DNA of 38,945 nt, from NCBI GenBank assembly GCA_016875635.1, contig VGPD01000018.1, positions 1-38,945 on the forward strand. The letters are read 5' to 3'. The notes under the pieces were generated by a model. The model saw only the letters and a list, made by a program, of their open reading frames with translations, was not told the DNA's origin and made no database searches. This DNA is from Chloroflexota bacterium (GTDB taxonomy: Bacteria; Chloroflexota; Dehalococcoidia; UBA2979). This document shows, in pieces, positions 25,190 through 33,150 of the stretch; positions within the stretch are counted from its first letter, which is position 1; each line of letters starts with the position of its first letter. A program made the translations under genes and the position numbers.

Positions 25190-25686
25190 GCGACCAGGAC
25201 TCCGATGTGAACCGCGGCGTCGCTGGCCATGCCGAATTGATCTGCACATTGGCCGCGACTCCGGGGATCCTGGAGACGATGCTGCTCTCCGCTTCGGAGA
25301 CGGCGCTCGACCACGCCAGGCCGGGAGAATGGCCGGCGCGCACGGTGGCGGCGCACCTGCGCGACGACGAATTCATGGTGATGCGCCTCCGCCTGGAACG
25401 GATGCTCGTTGAGGACGCCCCGACCCTCGTCCCGTTCGACGAGGGCGCATGGGCCGTCAGCCGCTGGCGTGGTCGAGATGGCGTCGGCGACCTGCTCGCG
25501 GACCTGCGGATGCAACGTGCCGCCTCGCTTCACATCCTCACGCGGCTGACCGAAGAGCAATGGCGCCGTCTTGGCAAGCAACCGGAGATTGGCACGTTCG
25601 ACATCCACTGATGGGTGGAGCACTGGGCCGAACACGACGTGGACCACCTCGAACAGGTCGCGACGGCGCTCGGCATCACGAGCTAG
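25186..25686 (+). pseudogene. DinB-like protein with a premature TGA
   Basis: A DinB-superfamily gene translationally coupled to murB (GTG 25186 overlaps the murB TGA). The frame reads to FDIH and meets TGA at 25609-25611, then continues without break as WVEHWAEHDVDHLEQVATAL to a TAG at 25684-25686. The part after the stop carries the H-x3-H metal-binding end typical of the fold, so the truncated 141-residue product would lack a metal ligand. A GGA-to-TGA change restores the common H-G/x-W sequence. The TAG at 25686 forms a CTAG overlap with the convergent gene, as at other pairs here, which supports it as the true end. This is either a nonsense mutation or a sequence error. Confidence 0.75.
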
Positions 25687-25934
25687 TCCGTCCGGCCCTG
25701 CGAGCCGCCCAGACCGGCGCGAGCCTCGGCCGGGTCACGCGTGCCGCAGGCGGCTTCGAGCGCATCGAGTGCCCGTTCCCGCGCGACCTCCCACGCACCG
25801 AGGGCGGCCAGCCGCGCCGTCCGCTCCCCGGAGCCATGGTCGTCCGGCCGCTCGAACCGCGCGCACTCGGCCTCCGCGCGGTCGAATGCCGCGAGCGCCG
25901 CGCGGGCAGCCTCGATGTCAGGTGGCGTGGGCAT
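25683..25934 (-). CDS. Small hypothetical protein, Ala/Glu-rich helical
   Basis: An 83-residue, highly charged and helical protein (IEAARAALAAFDRAEAECARFE, seen as two helices) with a single Cys pair (one in each half, AECARF and EAACGT). No signal or membrane segment and no family is recognised. The stop overlaps the convergent DinB stop as CTAG, which supports real coding here. The ribosome site is weak (AGAGG about 16 bases upstream). Confidence 0.5.
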   Translation of the reverse strand: MPTPPDIEAARAALAAFDRAEAECARFERPDDHGSGERTARLAALGAWEVARERALDALEAACGTRDPAEARAGLGGSQGRTD

Positions 25935-26011
25935 CTGTCGGTACGCCTCTCGCCGCGATGGAGGGCCCGCACCGTAACATCCGACGGTGGGACGCCGGTA
26001 TGCTGGGCGTC

Positions 26012-26209
26012 ATGGCACACCTCGACCCACTGCTGGAGGAGTTCTTCGTCGCGCTGGTGACGATGACCATCCTCGCGGTGATCGTTGCAGTGCTGTACCG
26101 ATGGGTGACCGGGCATTCGCCGTGGCCGTACGTGATCATCGCGGAGGTCGGCGCCTTCGGCTGGGGCACGGTGATGCTCGCACTCTCCTCTCCGCGAGGC
26201 CGGCGCTAG
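26012..26209 (+). CDS. Small two-helix membrane protein
   Basis: A 65-residue protein starting MAHLDPLLEEFF, with a hydrophobic segment VALVTMTILAVIVAVLY (about 14-30) and a second, YVIIAEVGAFGWGTVMLAL (about 40-58). The loop holds RWVTGHSPWP. An in-frame ATG at 26000 is possible. It ends directly at the ATG of the VanZ-like gene (TAG then ATG), so the two are probably translated together. The role is unknown. Confidence 0.6.
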   Translation: MAHLDPLLEEFFVALVTMTILAVIVAVLYRWVTGHSPWPYVIIAEVGAFGWGTVMLALSSPRGRR

Positions 26210-26566
26210 ATGCTGCTCTGGGCAGCACGTACGGCGGCGCTCGCCGCCGTCGGCGTCGCGCTGTATCTCACGCTGTCGCCCGACCCGACCGGCGCGGGGC
26301 TGTTGCCGCCGTGGGCGGGCCACCTTGGCATCTTCGCGGGAGTCGGCGTGAGCTTCGCGCTGCTCCGGCACGCCTCCGGCTGGGCCAGGCCGCGTCTGAA
26401 CCTGCTTGCGCTGGCTGTGGTTGGCCTCAGCGTCACCACCGAGGTTGGTCAGTCGTTCACCGGCCGCGATCCCGGCCTGATCGACCTGGTCTTCGACCTC
26501 ACGGGCGGCCTTGGATCGATGTTCGCTGCGGACGCCGTCCTCCGGCGGCTCCGAGACGAGGCCTAG
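26210..26566 (+). CDS. VanZ-like membrane protein
   Basis: A 118-residue membrane protein with three to four hydrophobic segments. The C-terminal block EVGQSFTGRDPGLIDLVFDLTGG matches the VanZ-family E-x-x-Q-x-(F/L)-x-x-G-R-x-x-x-x-x-D motif (here ending D-x-x-F-D-x-x-G-G). VanZ proteins are linked to teicoplanin resistance and envelope functions, but small members like this are uncharacterised. It starts immediately after the previous gene and ends in a CTAG overlap with the phosphotriesterase-like gene. Confidence 0.78.
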   Translation: MLLWAARTAALAAVGVALYLTLSPDPTGAGLLPPWAGHLGIFAGVGVSFALLRHASGWARPRLNLLALAVVGLSVTTEVGQSFTGRDPGLIDLVFDLTGGLGSMFAADAVLRRLRDEA

Positions 26567-27507
26567 TCCGCCGACCCTGTCAGGAACCGGCGCGGCACAT
26601 CGACGAGCATCGTGTGGATGTCGCTCTCCGCGACACCGGCCGCCCGCAGAGCGGGTACTGCCACGGTGCTGACGAAGAGGTAACGCGTGGGTCCCGTAGC
26701 CGGAGTGGCTGGCGCACCGGCACGCACCGGCGCTGGCGCATAGTCATGCCCCAGCATCAGGCGCGAAGCCCAGCCCCGGTCGACCAGCGCCTTCACCGTC
26801 GCGTTCCGCGTCTCCCACGGCAGCCGCCCTGCGGCACCCGGGTACCGGTCCATCGAGAGATAGACCCCGGTGCGCAGGAGCGACTCCAGGTAGCCGAGGT
26901 CATCCGTGTCCGCGCTATGGCCGATGCAGATCCGCTCCATCGGCGCGCCCTCCTCGAGGAAGATCTCGACCTGCCGTGCGCCAACCTGCTCCGGGGCCCA
27001 GTGGTGCGTGCTGATGGGGCAGCCGGTCTGCTTCAGCGCTCGCGCCGCGCCTCGCAGCACACGCTCCCCCTCCGGGGTGACGCCACCGATATCGTTGGCA
27101 ACCTTGATCGCGCCTGCCTTGATCCCGGTGTCGTCGATCCCAACGCGGATCTCCCGGACGAAGATGCTTGCGATCTCGTCGAGGTCACGCGTCCAGAAAG
27201 ATCGAGGCACATCGCGCCAGATCCCGGTCGCGACCACGACGTTCATCCCGGACGCCCGCGCGACATCGCGCACGAACGTCACGTCGCGTCCGAGGTCGGG
27301 CGTGGTCAGGTCGATGACGGTGTCTACTCCGCCTGCCTTCGCTTCGGACAGTTCGCGCACGGCGTTCGCGCGTGTCTGGTCCCAGTCGAATAGCCATGGG
27401 TAGTGGTGGTTGTCCTCGCCCATCCCCACAAGTACATGCTCATGGCTGAGTGTCGCGCCCAGTTTCGATGCATCGACGGGGCCGAGGACGGTTTCGACTG
27501 ACGGCAT
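26563..27507 (-). CDS. Phosphotriesterase-like amidohydrolase
   Basis: A 314-residue binuclear-metal TIM barrel of the phosphotriesterase family. All ligands are visible: His22 and His24 (SHEH), carbamylated Lys135 (GAIKVAND), His168 (STHHW), His197 (IGHSAD) and Asp255 (LGHDYAP). Family members hydrolyse lactones and, more rarely, organophosphates. RYPGAAGRLPWETRN is a less conserved stretch between them. The ATG at 27507 has GGAGG 5-9 bases upstream; the open frame extends to 27594. It follows the phosphonate transporter on the same strand by 58 bases (phnE ends at 27566), so it may be part of that phosphorus-linked group. Whether it is a lactonase or phosphoesterase is undecided. Confidence 0.9.
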   Translation of the reverse strand: MPSVETVLGPVDASKLGATLSHEHVLVGMGEDNHHYPWLFDWDQTRANAVRELSEAKAGGVDTVIDLTTPDLGRDVTFVRDVARASGMNVVVATGIWRDVPRSFWTRDLDEIASIFVREIRVGIDDTGIKAGAIKVANDIGGVTPEGERVLRGAARALKQTGCPISTHHWAPEQVGARQVEIFLEEGAPMERICIGHSADTDDLGYLESLLRTGVYLSMDRYPGAAGRLPWETRNATVKALVDRGWASRLMLGHDYAPAPVRAGAPATPATGPTRYLFVSTVAVPALRAAGVAESDIHTMLVDVPRRFLTGSAD

Positions 27508-27565
27508 GGGATACCTCCGCCGCGGCATCCTACTGCTTGCCGGGGCGAAGGGGGCTGGCATTCGG

Positions 27566-28366
27566 CTACGAGCGCGCCGAGGTGTGAGAGGCAACGCTCA
27601 GGAAACGCCGTCGGATGCGAACGCTTGCCTGGTCAATGACGACGACCGCAGCGAACGTAACAAGGATCGCCATCATCAGCGCGTCGTACTGGAGTGACTG
27701 GACGTACCCCAGCAGGTAGAAGCCGATGCCCCCGGCGCCCACGAACCCGAGGATCGAGGAGGCGCGGACGTTGTACTCGAAGACGAAGAGCGTCTGAGCC
27801 AGCACCGCGTTCGCCGCCTCCGGCAGGATGGCGAACCGCGCGAGTTGCAGGCGCCCGACACCGACGCCGCGCACCGCCTCGACGACCTCCGGGTCGATGT
27901 CGTCGAAGGCGTCCGCGAACAATTTCCCCATGTACCCCATCGAGTACATGGCGAGGCCGAGGACGCCGGCGCCCGCACCGAGGCCCACGGCGACGACAAA
28001 TACGATCGCCCACAACAGCGCCGGGATCGTGCGCACCAACGCGAGGAACGTCCGTACCGCGGCGGCCACCGGACGGCCGGAGACGGTGTCGTTCGCGGCA
28101 AGCGCCAGCGGCAGCGCTCCGGCGAAACCAAGCATTGTGCCGGCGAAGGCGATCTCGATGGTCTCGACCATCGCACCTGCCACGGTCTGCAAGACCGAGG
28201 TGTCCGGCGGTACCAGGTCCTGTGCGAAGACGCCGATGTTCCGTGCGCCACGCGCCAGTAGCGGACCATCCGCAAGCCCGAGATGCCAGAGCACAGCCAG
28301 CAGTGCGCCGGAAACGCCGAGCATCGCCAGCTTCCCCGGGCGGACAGGGGGCAGTCGCAGGTTCAT
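27566..28366 (-). CDS. phnE: Phosphonate-type ABC transporter permease PhnE
   Basis: A 266-residue inner-membrane permease with about six helices. The EAA loop is EVVEAVRGVGVGRLQLARFAILPEA at about 160-184 (given as EAVRGVGVGRLQ and FAILPEA), which contacts the ATPase. The end FVGAGGIGFYLLGYVQSLQYD matches PhnE. It would move phosphonate, phosphite or phosphate esters delivered by PhnD. The ATG overlaps the phnC TGA (ATGA). Confidence 0.88.
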   Translation of the reverse strand: MNLRLPPVRPGKLAMLGVSGALLAVLWHLGLADGPLLARGARNIGVFAQDLVPPDTSVLQTVAGAMVETIEIAFAGTMLGFAGALPLALAANDTVSGRPVAAAVRTFLALVRTIPALLWAIVFVVAVGLGAGAGVLGLAMYSMGYMGKLFADAFDDIDPEVVEAVRGVGVGRLQLARFAILPEAANAVLAQTLFVFEYNVRASSILGFVGAGGIGFYLLGYVQSLQYDALMMAILVTFAAVVVIDQASVRIRRRFLSVASHTSARS

Positions 28367-29151
28367 CCGCGGATCGCTCTTACCAGGGCAGCCTCGTCCA
28401 CCTCGCGTGCCGGGGAGTCCACGGCGACCGCGCCGTCCCGCAGCACGATGACGCGGTCGGCGAATTCACGCGCGAGGTCGAGTTCATGCGTGGTCATTAC
28501 GAGGGCGACTCCCTGATCCGCCACACTCCGTGCAAGCGTCATGATTTCCCGGCTCGTCACAACATCGAGTTGGGAGACGAACTCGTCCGCGAGGATCACG
28601 GTGGGATGCTGCATGAGGGACCGCGCAATGGCGACCCGCTGACGCTCGCCGCCGCTTAAGGTCTGGACCGGCAACGCAGCCTTTTCGCCAATACCCAGCG
28701 TGCGGAGGATTGCCTCGGCCTCCCGGGTGTGTCCCGCGGGCATCAGGCCAAACAGGCTGCGCAGCGTCCCCGTCCGCGCCAGCGCGCCCGTGAGCACGTT
28801 CGTCAGCACGCTCTGCGACCGGATGAGCCCGAGTTGCTGCGGGATGTAGGCGACCCGTGGATCCAGACGCCCCATCCGGCCTCGCTTCAACGGATTGCCG
28901 AGGATTTCGACCTCACCGCGGAGGGGCGTGACCAGCCCCTTGAGGATCCGGAGCAGCGTGGTCTTTCCGCCGCCACTCTCACCCAGGATCATCGTCACCT
29001 CGCCCGCATATGCGTCGAATGTCACGCCGCGGAGGATTGGAGCGGCGTCACGGTAGGCGAACCAGAGGTCTCGGACGGCAATGGCAGTGCCTGGGGTGAC
29101 GCGCGTCGCCCCCGGCACATGGTTGTGTTCGCTGTGTAGCGCGGTGCGCAC
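28363..29151 (-). CDS. phnC: Phosphonate-type ABC transporter ATP-binding protein PhnC
   Basis: A 262-residue ABC ATPase. Walker A is GESGGGKTT at 57-65, the Q-loop is YIPQQLGLI, the signature is LSGGERQRVAIARSL at 165-179, and the switch is TTHELDLA (His222). Walker B and the D-loop are non-standard: ILADEF-VSQLD in place of ILADEP-VASLD, but the catalytic Glu is intact. The start is GTG 29149-29151, next to the phnD TAG at 29152; the first 20 residues look unlike the family, so an internal start is possible. With phnD and phnE it forms a complete importer. Confidence 0.88.
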   Translation of the reverse strand: MRTALHSEHNHVPGATRVTPGTAIAVRDLWFAYRDAAPILRGVTFDAYAGEVTMILGESGGGKTTLLRILKGLVTPLRGEVEILGNPLKRGRMGRLDPRVAYIPQQLGLIRSQSVLTNVLTGALARTGTLRSLFGLMPAGHTREAEAILRTLGIGEKAALPVQTLSGGERQRVAIARSLMQHPTVILADEFVSQLDVVTSREIMTLARSVADQGVALVMTTHELDLAREFADRVIVLRDGAVAVDSPAREVDEAALVRAIRG

Positions 29152-30159
29152 CTATCGAAGGCGTTCGACGAAATCGAGTTGAGTCGACTGCAGGAATGCG
29201 TTCAGCGACGCCAGGTGCTTTTGGCCGGTTGTCGGCTCGAACCGGACGAAGATGCCCGAGACAAATTTCCGCATCAGATCGCGCTGCCCGGGCTCGTTGA
29301 GGGCCATCAGCGCGTCCGTCAGTGCCTGCTTCGTCTGCGGATCGATGCCCTTCGCGAAGGCGACCCCGTGAGACGGAATCGGACCCTGCTGCTCGATCAC
29401 CCGAGTCCCCGCCAGCACATCGCGGTAGAGCTTCTCGGAGACATCGCCGGCAATAACAGTGGCGTCAACCTGGCCCGCCTTCAGCGCCTCCCAGCCCTGG
29501 GCATATCCCCCCGAGAGCAGGACATCGCTGAAGAACCCCTTCGGGTCGGTCGGTTTGTCCTTCGGCAGCAGACCGAGCTCCACCATCCGAGCCATCGGCG
29601 CGACGTAGCCCGAGGTCGAGAGGGATGAGGGCAGTGCGACCTTCTTGCCCTTCAGATCCGCCAGCGTCCGGTACGGGCTGTCCGGCCGGACCACCCAGTA
29701 CGAGAAATAGTACGGCTGCTCCTGCTTCTCCTGGCCAATCACCACCTCGCGTACCTCGGCGAGGGCGATCTCGGCACCCGCTCGTTTCTCGGCGAGCGCG
29801 AGCGGCCAGGCGCTCATGAATGCAGCCTGGGCATGGCCGAAGCGGAGAGACTCGATCACCCCCGCGTAGGTCGTCGGGAACACGATCTCGACCGGCCGGT
29901 TGAGCCGCTGGGACAGGAACTGCTCCAGCGCCTTCGCGTCTGTCTGGAGCTGTTCGGGCGTGTTCGTCGGTTGGACCGCGATCACGATCTTGCTCGCTGG
30001 CGCGGTGGCCGTTGGCTGCGGCGGCGAGACCGTGGCCGCCGGCTCCTGGTCGGAGGCGCACCCGCTCGCCAGCAGCAGCGACAGGATTCCGGCAACAGTG
30101 GCCAGCCACGATGCCGGTCGTCGGGCGAGCCGGAGAGTCATTCGGGACAACTTTCGCAT
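29152..30159 (-). CDS. phnD: Phosphonate ABC transporter substrate-binding lipoprotein PhnD
   Basis: A periplasmic-type binding protein of 335 residues from ATG 30159 (in-frame TTG 30183 and ATG 30141 are alternatives). The N terminus is basic (MRKLSRMTLRLARR), then a hydrophobic core and the lipobox LLASGC at about 29-34, so Cys34 is lipidated. VAVQPTNTPEQL-like IAVQPTNTPEQLQTDA and FMSAWPLALAEKR, then ALPSSLSTSGY and GYAQGWEALKAGQVDATV, follow the PhnD/PtxB (phosphonate/phosphite) binding-protein fold. Its own promoter appears to carry a Pho box (30232-30253). The ligand could be phosphonate, phosphite or hypophosphite; C-P lyase genes are not in the window. Confidence 0.9.
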   Translation of the reverse strand: MRKLSRMTLRLARRPASWLATVAGILSLLLASGCASDQEPAATVSPPQPTATAPASKIVIAVQPTNTPEQLQTDAKALEQFLSQRLNRPVEIVFPTTYAGVIESLRFGHAQAAFMSAWPLALAEKRAGAEIALAEVREVVIGQEKQEQPYYFSYWVVRPDSPYRTLADLKGKKVALPSSLSTSGYVAPMARMVELGLLPKDKPTDPKGFFSDVLLSGGYAQGWEALKAGQVDATVIAGDVSEKLYRDVLAGTRVIEQQGPIPSHGVAFAKGIDPQTKQALTDALMALNEPGQRDLMRKFVSGIFVRFEPTTGQKHLASLNAFLQSTQLDFVERLR

Positions 30160-30231
30160 GCGCCGGGTTGGAGATGTGTCCAACCGTGCTTGAGAAATTA
30201 GGATGGCCGATATTCGGTTAACGTCTACCCC

Positions 30232-30253
30232 CCGAAAGTCACCCGAAAGTCAC
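30232..30253 (-). promoter_or_regulatory. Tandem 11-base repeat, Pho-box-like
   Basis: Two perfect head-to-tail copies of GTGACTTTCGG (minus strand), with no gap, 73 bases upstream of the phnD ATG. The 11-base phase equals one helix turn and is the spacing used by PhoB/PhoP-type response regulators; TGACTTT resembles the half-site of the E. coli Pho box (TGTCATA) only loosely. The repeat lies upstream of a phosphonate-type uptake operon, which fits phosphate-starvation control. The AT-rich 30195-30220 stretch downstream may hold the -10. Confidence 0.6.
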
Positions 30254-30287
30254 CAGTAGGCTCATCAAACCGCCCGATACCTCCGTC

Positions 30288-31130
30288 TTAGCCCATCTGG
30301 CCTCGCAGCCGGGCGACACCGTCCCCCAGCCGCTCGAACCCTCGCCAGTCGCCGAAGCGCCCCTTGAGGGCGTCCCGCACGGTCACGGTCGCCTGCGGCA
30401 CGTCCTGCCCATCCCGGAGCGCCCCTTCAGCGTTCGACACCAGTGCCGCCATGAAGTCGCGCGCCTCGACCAGTGCTGGCTTCGTGCCGATGGGCCCATG
30501 GCCGGACACGAACCGCTCGAATGGCAGATTGAGGAGCCGTGTGTCGGTCTCGACCCAGTCGCGCATGTGACCGTCGAGCATGTACGGCACGCCGCCATCC
30601 TGCGCGACATCGCCGGTGAACAGCAGGCGGTCCTCGGGGAGGTGGATGAAGATGTCACCGCTCGTGTGCGCCCGGCCGAGGTAGACGAGGTCGACGCGCC
30701 GTCCACCGAAGTGAAGTTCAAGCCGTTGGTCGAATGTGAGGTCCGGTGGTGTGATCCGGACCGTCTTGATTTCGTCGGACCACTGGTTGTTGCGCGCGAC
30801 CACACCGTCACGCCACGCTTCGCCATACTCCTCGAGTTCGCGGCGGCAGTTCACATGCCCAACGATGATCGCGTCCGTGAACTCCTCGTTCCCGAAGGCG
30901 TGGTCCCAGTGCCCGTGCGTGTCCACGAGGTAGCGCACCGGCTTGTCGGTGATCCGTCGCACGTCCGCCCGGAGTTCGCGCGCGAACGAGGGCACACGTA
31001 GCGAGTCGATGACCAGCACCGAGTCGTCGCCGACAATGATGCCGGCGTTGGTCAGGCCGTCGTGCAGGCGGGCGTAGACCCCTCGCGCCACCTCGACGAT
31101 CTCGGTCCTCGCCCCGTTGCTGCTGGTCAT
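30288..31130 (-). CDS. MBL fold metallo-hydrolase
   Basis: A 280-residue metallo-beta-lactamase-fold hydrolase. The metal site begins with THGHWDH (His72, His74, Asp76, His77), followed by HTSGDIFIHLPEDRLLFTGDV (His of GRAHTSGD and Asp of TGD) and FVSGHGP (last His). This set is typical of the broad MBL-hydrolase group (glyoxalase II-like, arylsulfatase-like). There is no signal peptide. It stands between tRNA-Lys and the phosphonate transporter on the same strand. The substrate is unknown. Confidence 0.9.
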   Translation of the reverse strand: MTSSNGARTEIVEVARGVYARLHDGLTNAGIIVGDDSVLVIDSLRVPSFARELRADVRRITDKPVRYLVDTHGHWDHAFGNEEFTDAIIVGHVNCRRELEEYGEAWRDGVVARNNQWSDEIKTVRITPPDLTFDQRLELHFGGRRVDLVYLGRAHTSGDIFIHLPEDRLLFTGDVAQDGGVPYMLDGHMRDWVETDTRLLNLPFERFVSGHGPIGTKPALVEARDFMAALVSNAEGALRDGQDVPQATVTVRDALKGRFGDWRGFERLGDGVARLRGQMG

Positions 31131-31228
31131 CGTCTACCTCCTCGAATCGCGCGCCCGGTCGGGCGCGAGGATACGGCCTCCGATACAACCGTCGGGGGGG
31201 CCGCCTGGGACACTGGAAGTGGGGGAGG

Positions 31229-31303
31229 TGGTGAGCCCGCTCGGATTCGAACCGAGGACCGATGGATTAAAAGTCCACTGCTCTACCGCTGAGCTACGGG
31301 CCC
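31229..31303 (-). tRNA. trnK: tRNA-Lys (UUU)
   Basis: A 75-base tRNA including an encoded CCA. On the minus strand the acceptor stem GGGCCCG pairs with CGGGCTC, the D arm is GCTC-AGCGGTA-GAGC, the anticodon stem is GTGGA/TCCAT with loop CTTTTAA (anticodon TTT), the variable loop is CGGTC, the T stem is CTCGG/CCGAG with TTCGAAT, and the 3' end is A-CCA. All stems pair well. No integrase or repeat flanks it. Confidence 0.95.
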
Positions 31304-31382
31304 CGCACGGATCGTACACGGCATCGGGCCCGGAGACTCAGACGCTGACCACGATTGCATGAGTTCCCATTCCCCATCGGGT

Positions 31383-31388
31383 TATACT
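31383..31388 (+). promoter_or_regulatory. Candidate -10 element for the gmhA locus
   Basis: TATACT at 31383-31388, preceded by GGT, about 85 bases before the GTG at 31473. No good -35 at the right spacing was found. It suggests transcription starts near 31395, downstream of the ATG at 31359. Confidence 0.35.
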
Positions 31389-31472
31389 GCATCGGCAGTC
31401 ATCCGGGATGGGTATGAACCGCCACGTCCGCCTCGCCAGAGACGCCTCACCCCATGGCCCGGGCCGCGCGGC

Positions 31473-32050
31473 GTGACGTCGCGTGAGTACTTCGAGGCCG
31501 AGCTGGAGGAACACAGCGCGGTCCTTGCCGCTTCACGCGCCGCACTGGGCGAGGCATTCGACCGGATGCTGACTGCCTGGGTCCGGACGGTCCAGCAGGG
31601 CGGGACGCTCTTCTTCTTCGGGAACGGTGGCTCTGCGGCGGACGCCCAGCACCTCGCGACCGAACTCACCGTCCGCTATCAGTCCAACCGGCACGCGATT
31701 GCCGCGATTGCACTGACGACGGACACCTCTGCCCTGACGGCGGCGACTAACGACTTCGGATACGAGGCGGTATTCGCCCGCCAATTGGAGGCGATCGGCC
31801 GGCCGGGCGATCTCGCCCTTGGCATCTCGACCTCCGGGCGCAGCCCGAATATCGTCCGCGCGCTTGACGTCGCGCGGGAGCGCGGGATGACCGCGGCGGC
31901 GCTCACAGGGGGGATGGGGGCCTGCTGAAGGGGCTCGCGGATCCGCTGATCGTCGTGCCTTCCCAACGCACGGCGCGGATCCAGGAGATGCACATCACGC
32001 TGGGCCAGATGCTCTGCGGCGCCCTTGAGCATGAGCTGGGGCTGACGTGA
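31473..32050 (+). pseudogene. gmhA: GmhA-type sedoheptulose-7-phosphate isomerase, frameshifted in a G run
   Basis: A SIS-domain phosphoheptose isomerase, which converts sedoheptulose 7-phosphate to D-glycero-heptose 7-phosphate for heptose-containing glycans. LFFFGNGGSAADAQHLATEL is the substrate-binding SIS motif, and GISTSGRSPNIVRAL the second. The frame breaks at LTGG: the run at 31908-31913 has six G, where seven would give TGG-D-GG, then LLKGLADPLIVVPSQRTARIQEMHITLGQ to a TGA at 32048-32050, a perfect GmhA C terminus. That TGA overlaps the ATG of the methyltransferase (TGATG), which confirms the true end. In the given sequence the product stops early at 31928. The start is set at GTG 31473 by family length and the -10 position; an ATG at 31359 is also in frame. 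Confidence 0.82.
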
Positions 32051-32877
32051 TGGCTGCGTGTCGGGTGTGCGACTCTACCGACCTTGCGCTGATCCTCGAC
32101 CTCGGTACGCAGCCACATTGCAACGCATTCCTGACCGAAGCTGACCTCAGGCGGCCCGAACCGGGGTACCCGCTCCGCCTGTGGTTCTGTCGGGACTGCA
32201 CGACCGTGCAGATCGACCACACCGTCCCCAAGGAGGTGATGTTCTCGGAGTACCTCTACGTCTCCGGCACGACGGCGACTCTGCGTGAGCATTTCCGGCA
32301 GAGCGCGGACCACTTGGTTGCCGAACTCGGCCTGCAAGCCGGTGATCTCGTCGTCGACATTGGGTCGAATGATGGGACGTGGCTGAGAGCGTTTCACGCC
32401 AGGGGTATGCGGATCCTCGGTATAGAGCCCGCGGCCAGTATCGCGCGGCACGCCGAAGCCGATGGTGTCCCCACGCTCAATCGGTTCTTCAATGCCGGCG
32501 TCGCGCGCGAAATCGCCAGATCGGATCCGCCCCGGTTGGTCACCGCCGCTGGTGTGTTCTTCCATCTGGAAGAACTGCATAGCGCTGCCGAAGGGGTCGT
32601 GGAGTTGTGCCGGCGCGGGGCGGTGTTTTGTGTCCAGGCCATCTACCTGCGCGAGATGTTGCGCGAGGCCGCCTTCGACAACATCTATCACGAGCACCTG
32701 ACCTACTGGACGTTGCGGTCCATCTCGGCCCTCTTCGCCCGTCACGGACTGGAGGTGTTCTCCGCCCGTGTCCTCGCGATCCACGGAGGCTCACTCGAAC
32801 TCCTCGTCGCACCGGTGGGAGCGCGCACCGTCCAGCGAAGCGTCACCGCGATGCTCGAGCAGGAGGCCGCGCAGCAC
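32050..32877 (+). pseudogene. Sugar C-methyltransferase (zinc-binding type), truncated
   Basis: The N-terminal two-thirds of a TylC3/NovU-type SAM methyltransferase acting on nucleotide-linked sugars. It has the N-terminal zinc motif CRVC (residues 4-7) and CRDCTTVQI (second CxxC), then the SAM motif VVDIGSNDGTWL and IYHEHLTYW, the conserved His-Glu-His of the catalytic region. After GGSLELLVAPVG and SVTAMLEQEA (about residue 270) the homology stops at about 32853-32877, and the rest of the frame to 33216 is antisense to a permease fragment. The C-terminal domain (normally about 130 residues, with a Lys-Gly-x motif) is missing. The ATG overlaps the gmhA TGA. It is truncated by rearrangement or by a chimeric junction in the assembly. 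Confidence 0.75.
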
Positions 32878-33150
32878 GGTCCGCCCCGGGTACAGCAGCC
32901 GCGCCCAGCAGTATGCACTCGCGAGCCCAAAGACCAGGCCGACTGTGCAGGCGGTCACCGCCTGCACGGCGCCCCAGACGAACGCCTGGTGCAACTCACG
33001 GTCGGTCCGCAGTGTCGTCAGGAGATCGCCCTGACCGGCTGTTCGGAACAACGAGGCAAGCGCCCATGCGGCGACCGCCAGCATCACCAGGACGGCGGCA
33101 ACGGCGGCGACAGGTGCCGTGCTGACAAAATCGGTCCGTGCGCGCCTCAC
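32857..33150 (-). pseudogene. N-terminal fragment of an ABC permease (ThiP/FbpB-like)
   Basis: About 98 residues on the minus strand from a GTG at 33150. The first 25 residues are a membrane helix (TAPVAAVAAVLVMLAVAAWAL), then a periplasmic loop, then the hallmark TVLRFTxxQA-like VWGAVQAVTACTVGLVFGL and FPGR-like YPGRTVLRGLLL, as in thiamine or iron(III) ABC permeases. After LLL, where PFVLPTVV-type sequence should follow, the frame changes to unrelated residues at the junction with the methyltransferase. The two truncated genes face each other in opposite orientation. Confidence 0.6.

Noticed and set aside
25609-25611. TGA read as Sec, Trp or Gly
   Set aside because: TGA is a normal terminator here (murB, DinB and others), and no SECIS-like hairpin is seen after it. 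A mutation or error is simpler.
31229-31303. tRNA-Lys as an integration site for a mobile element
   Set aside because: No integrase, direct repeat of the tRNA 3' end or foreign gene block is present on either side.
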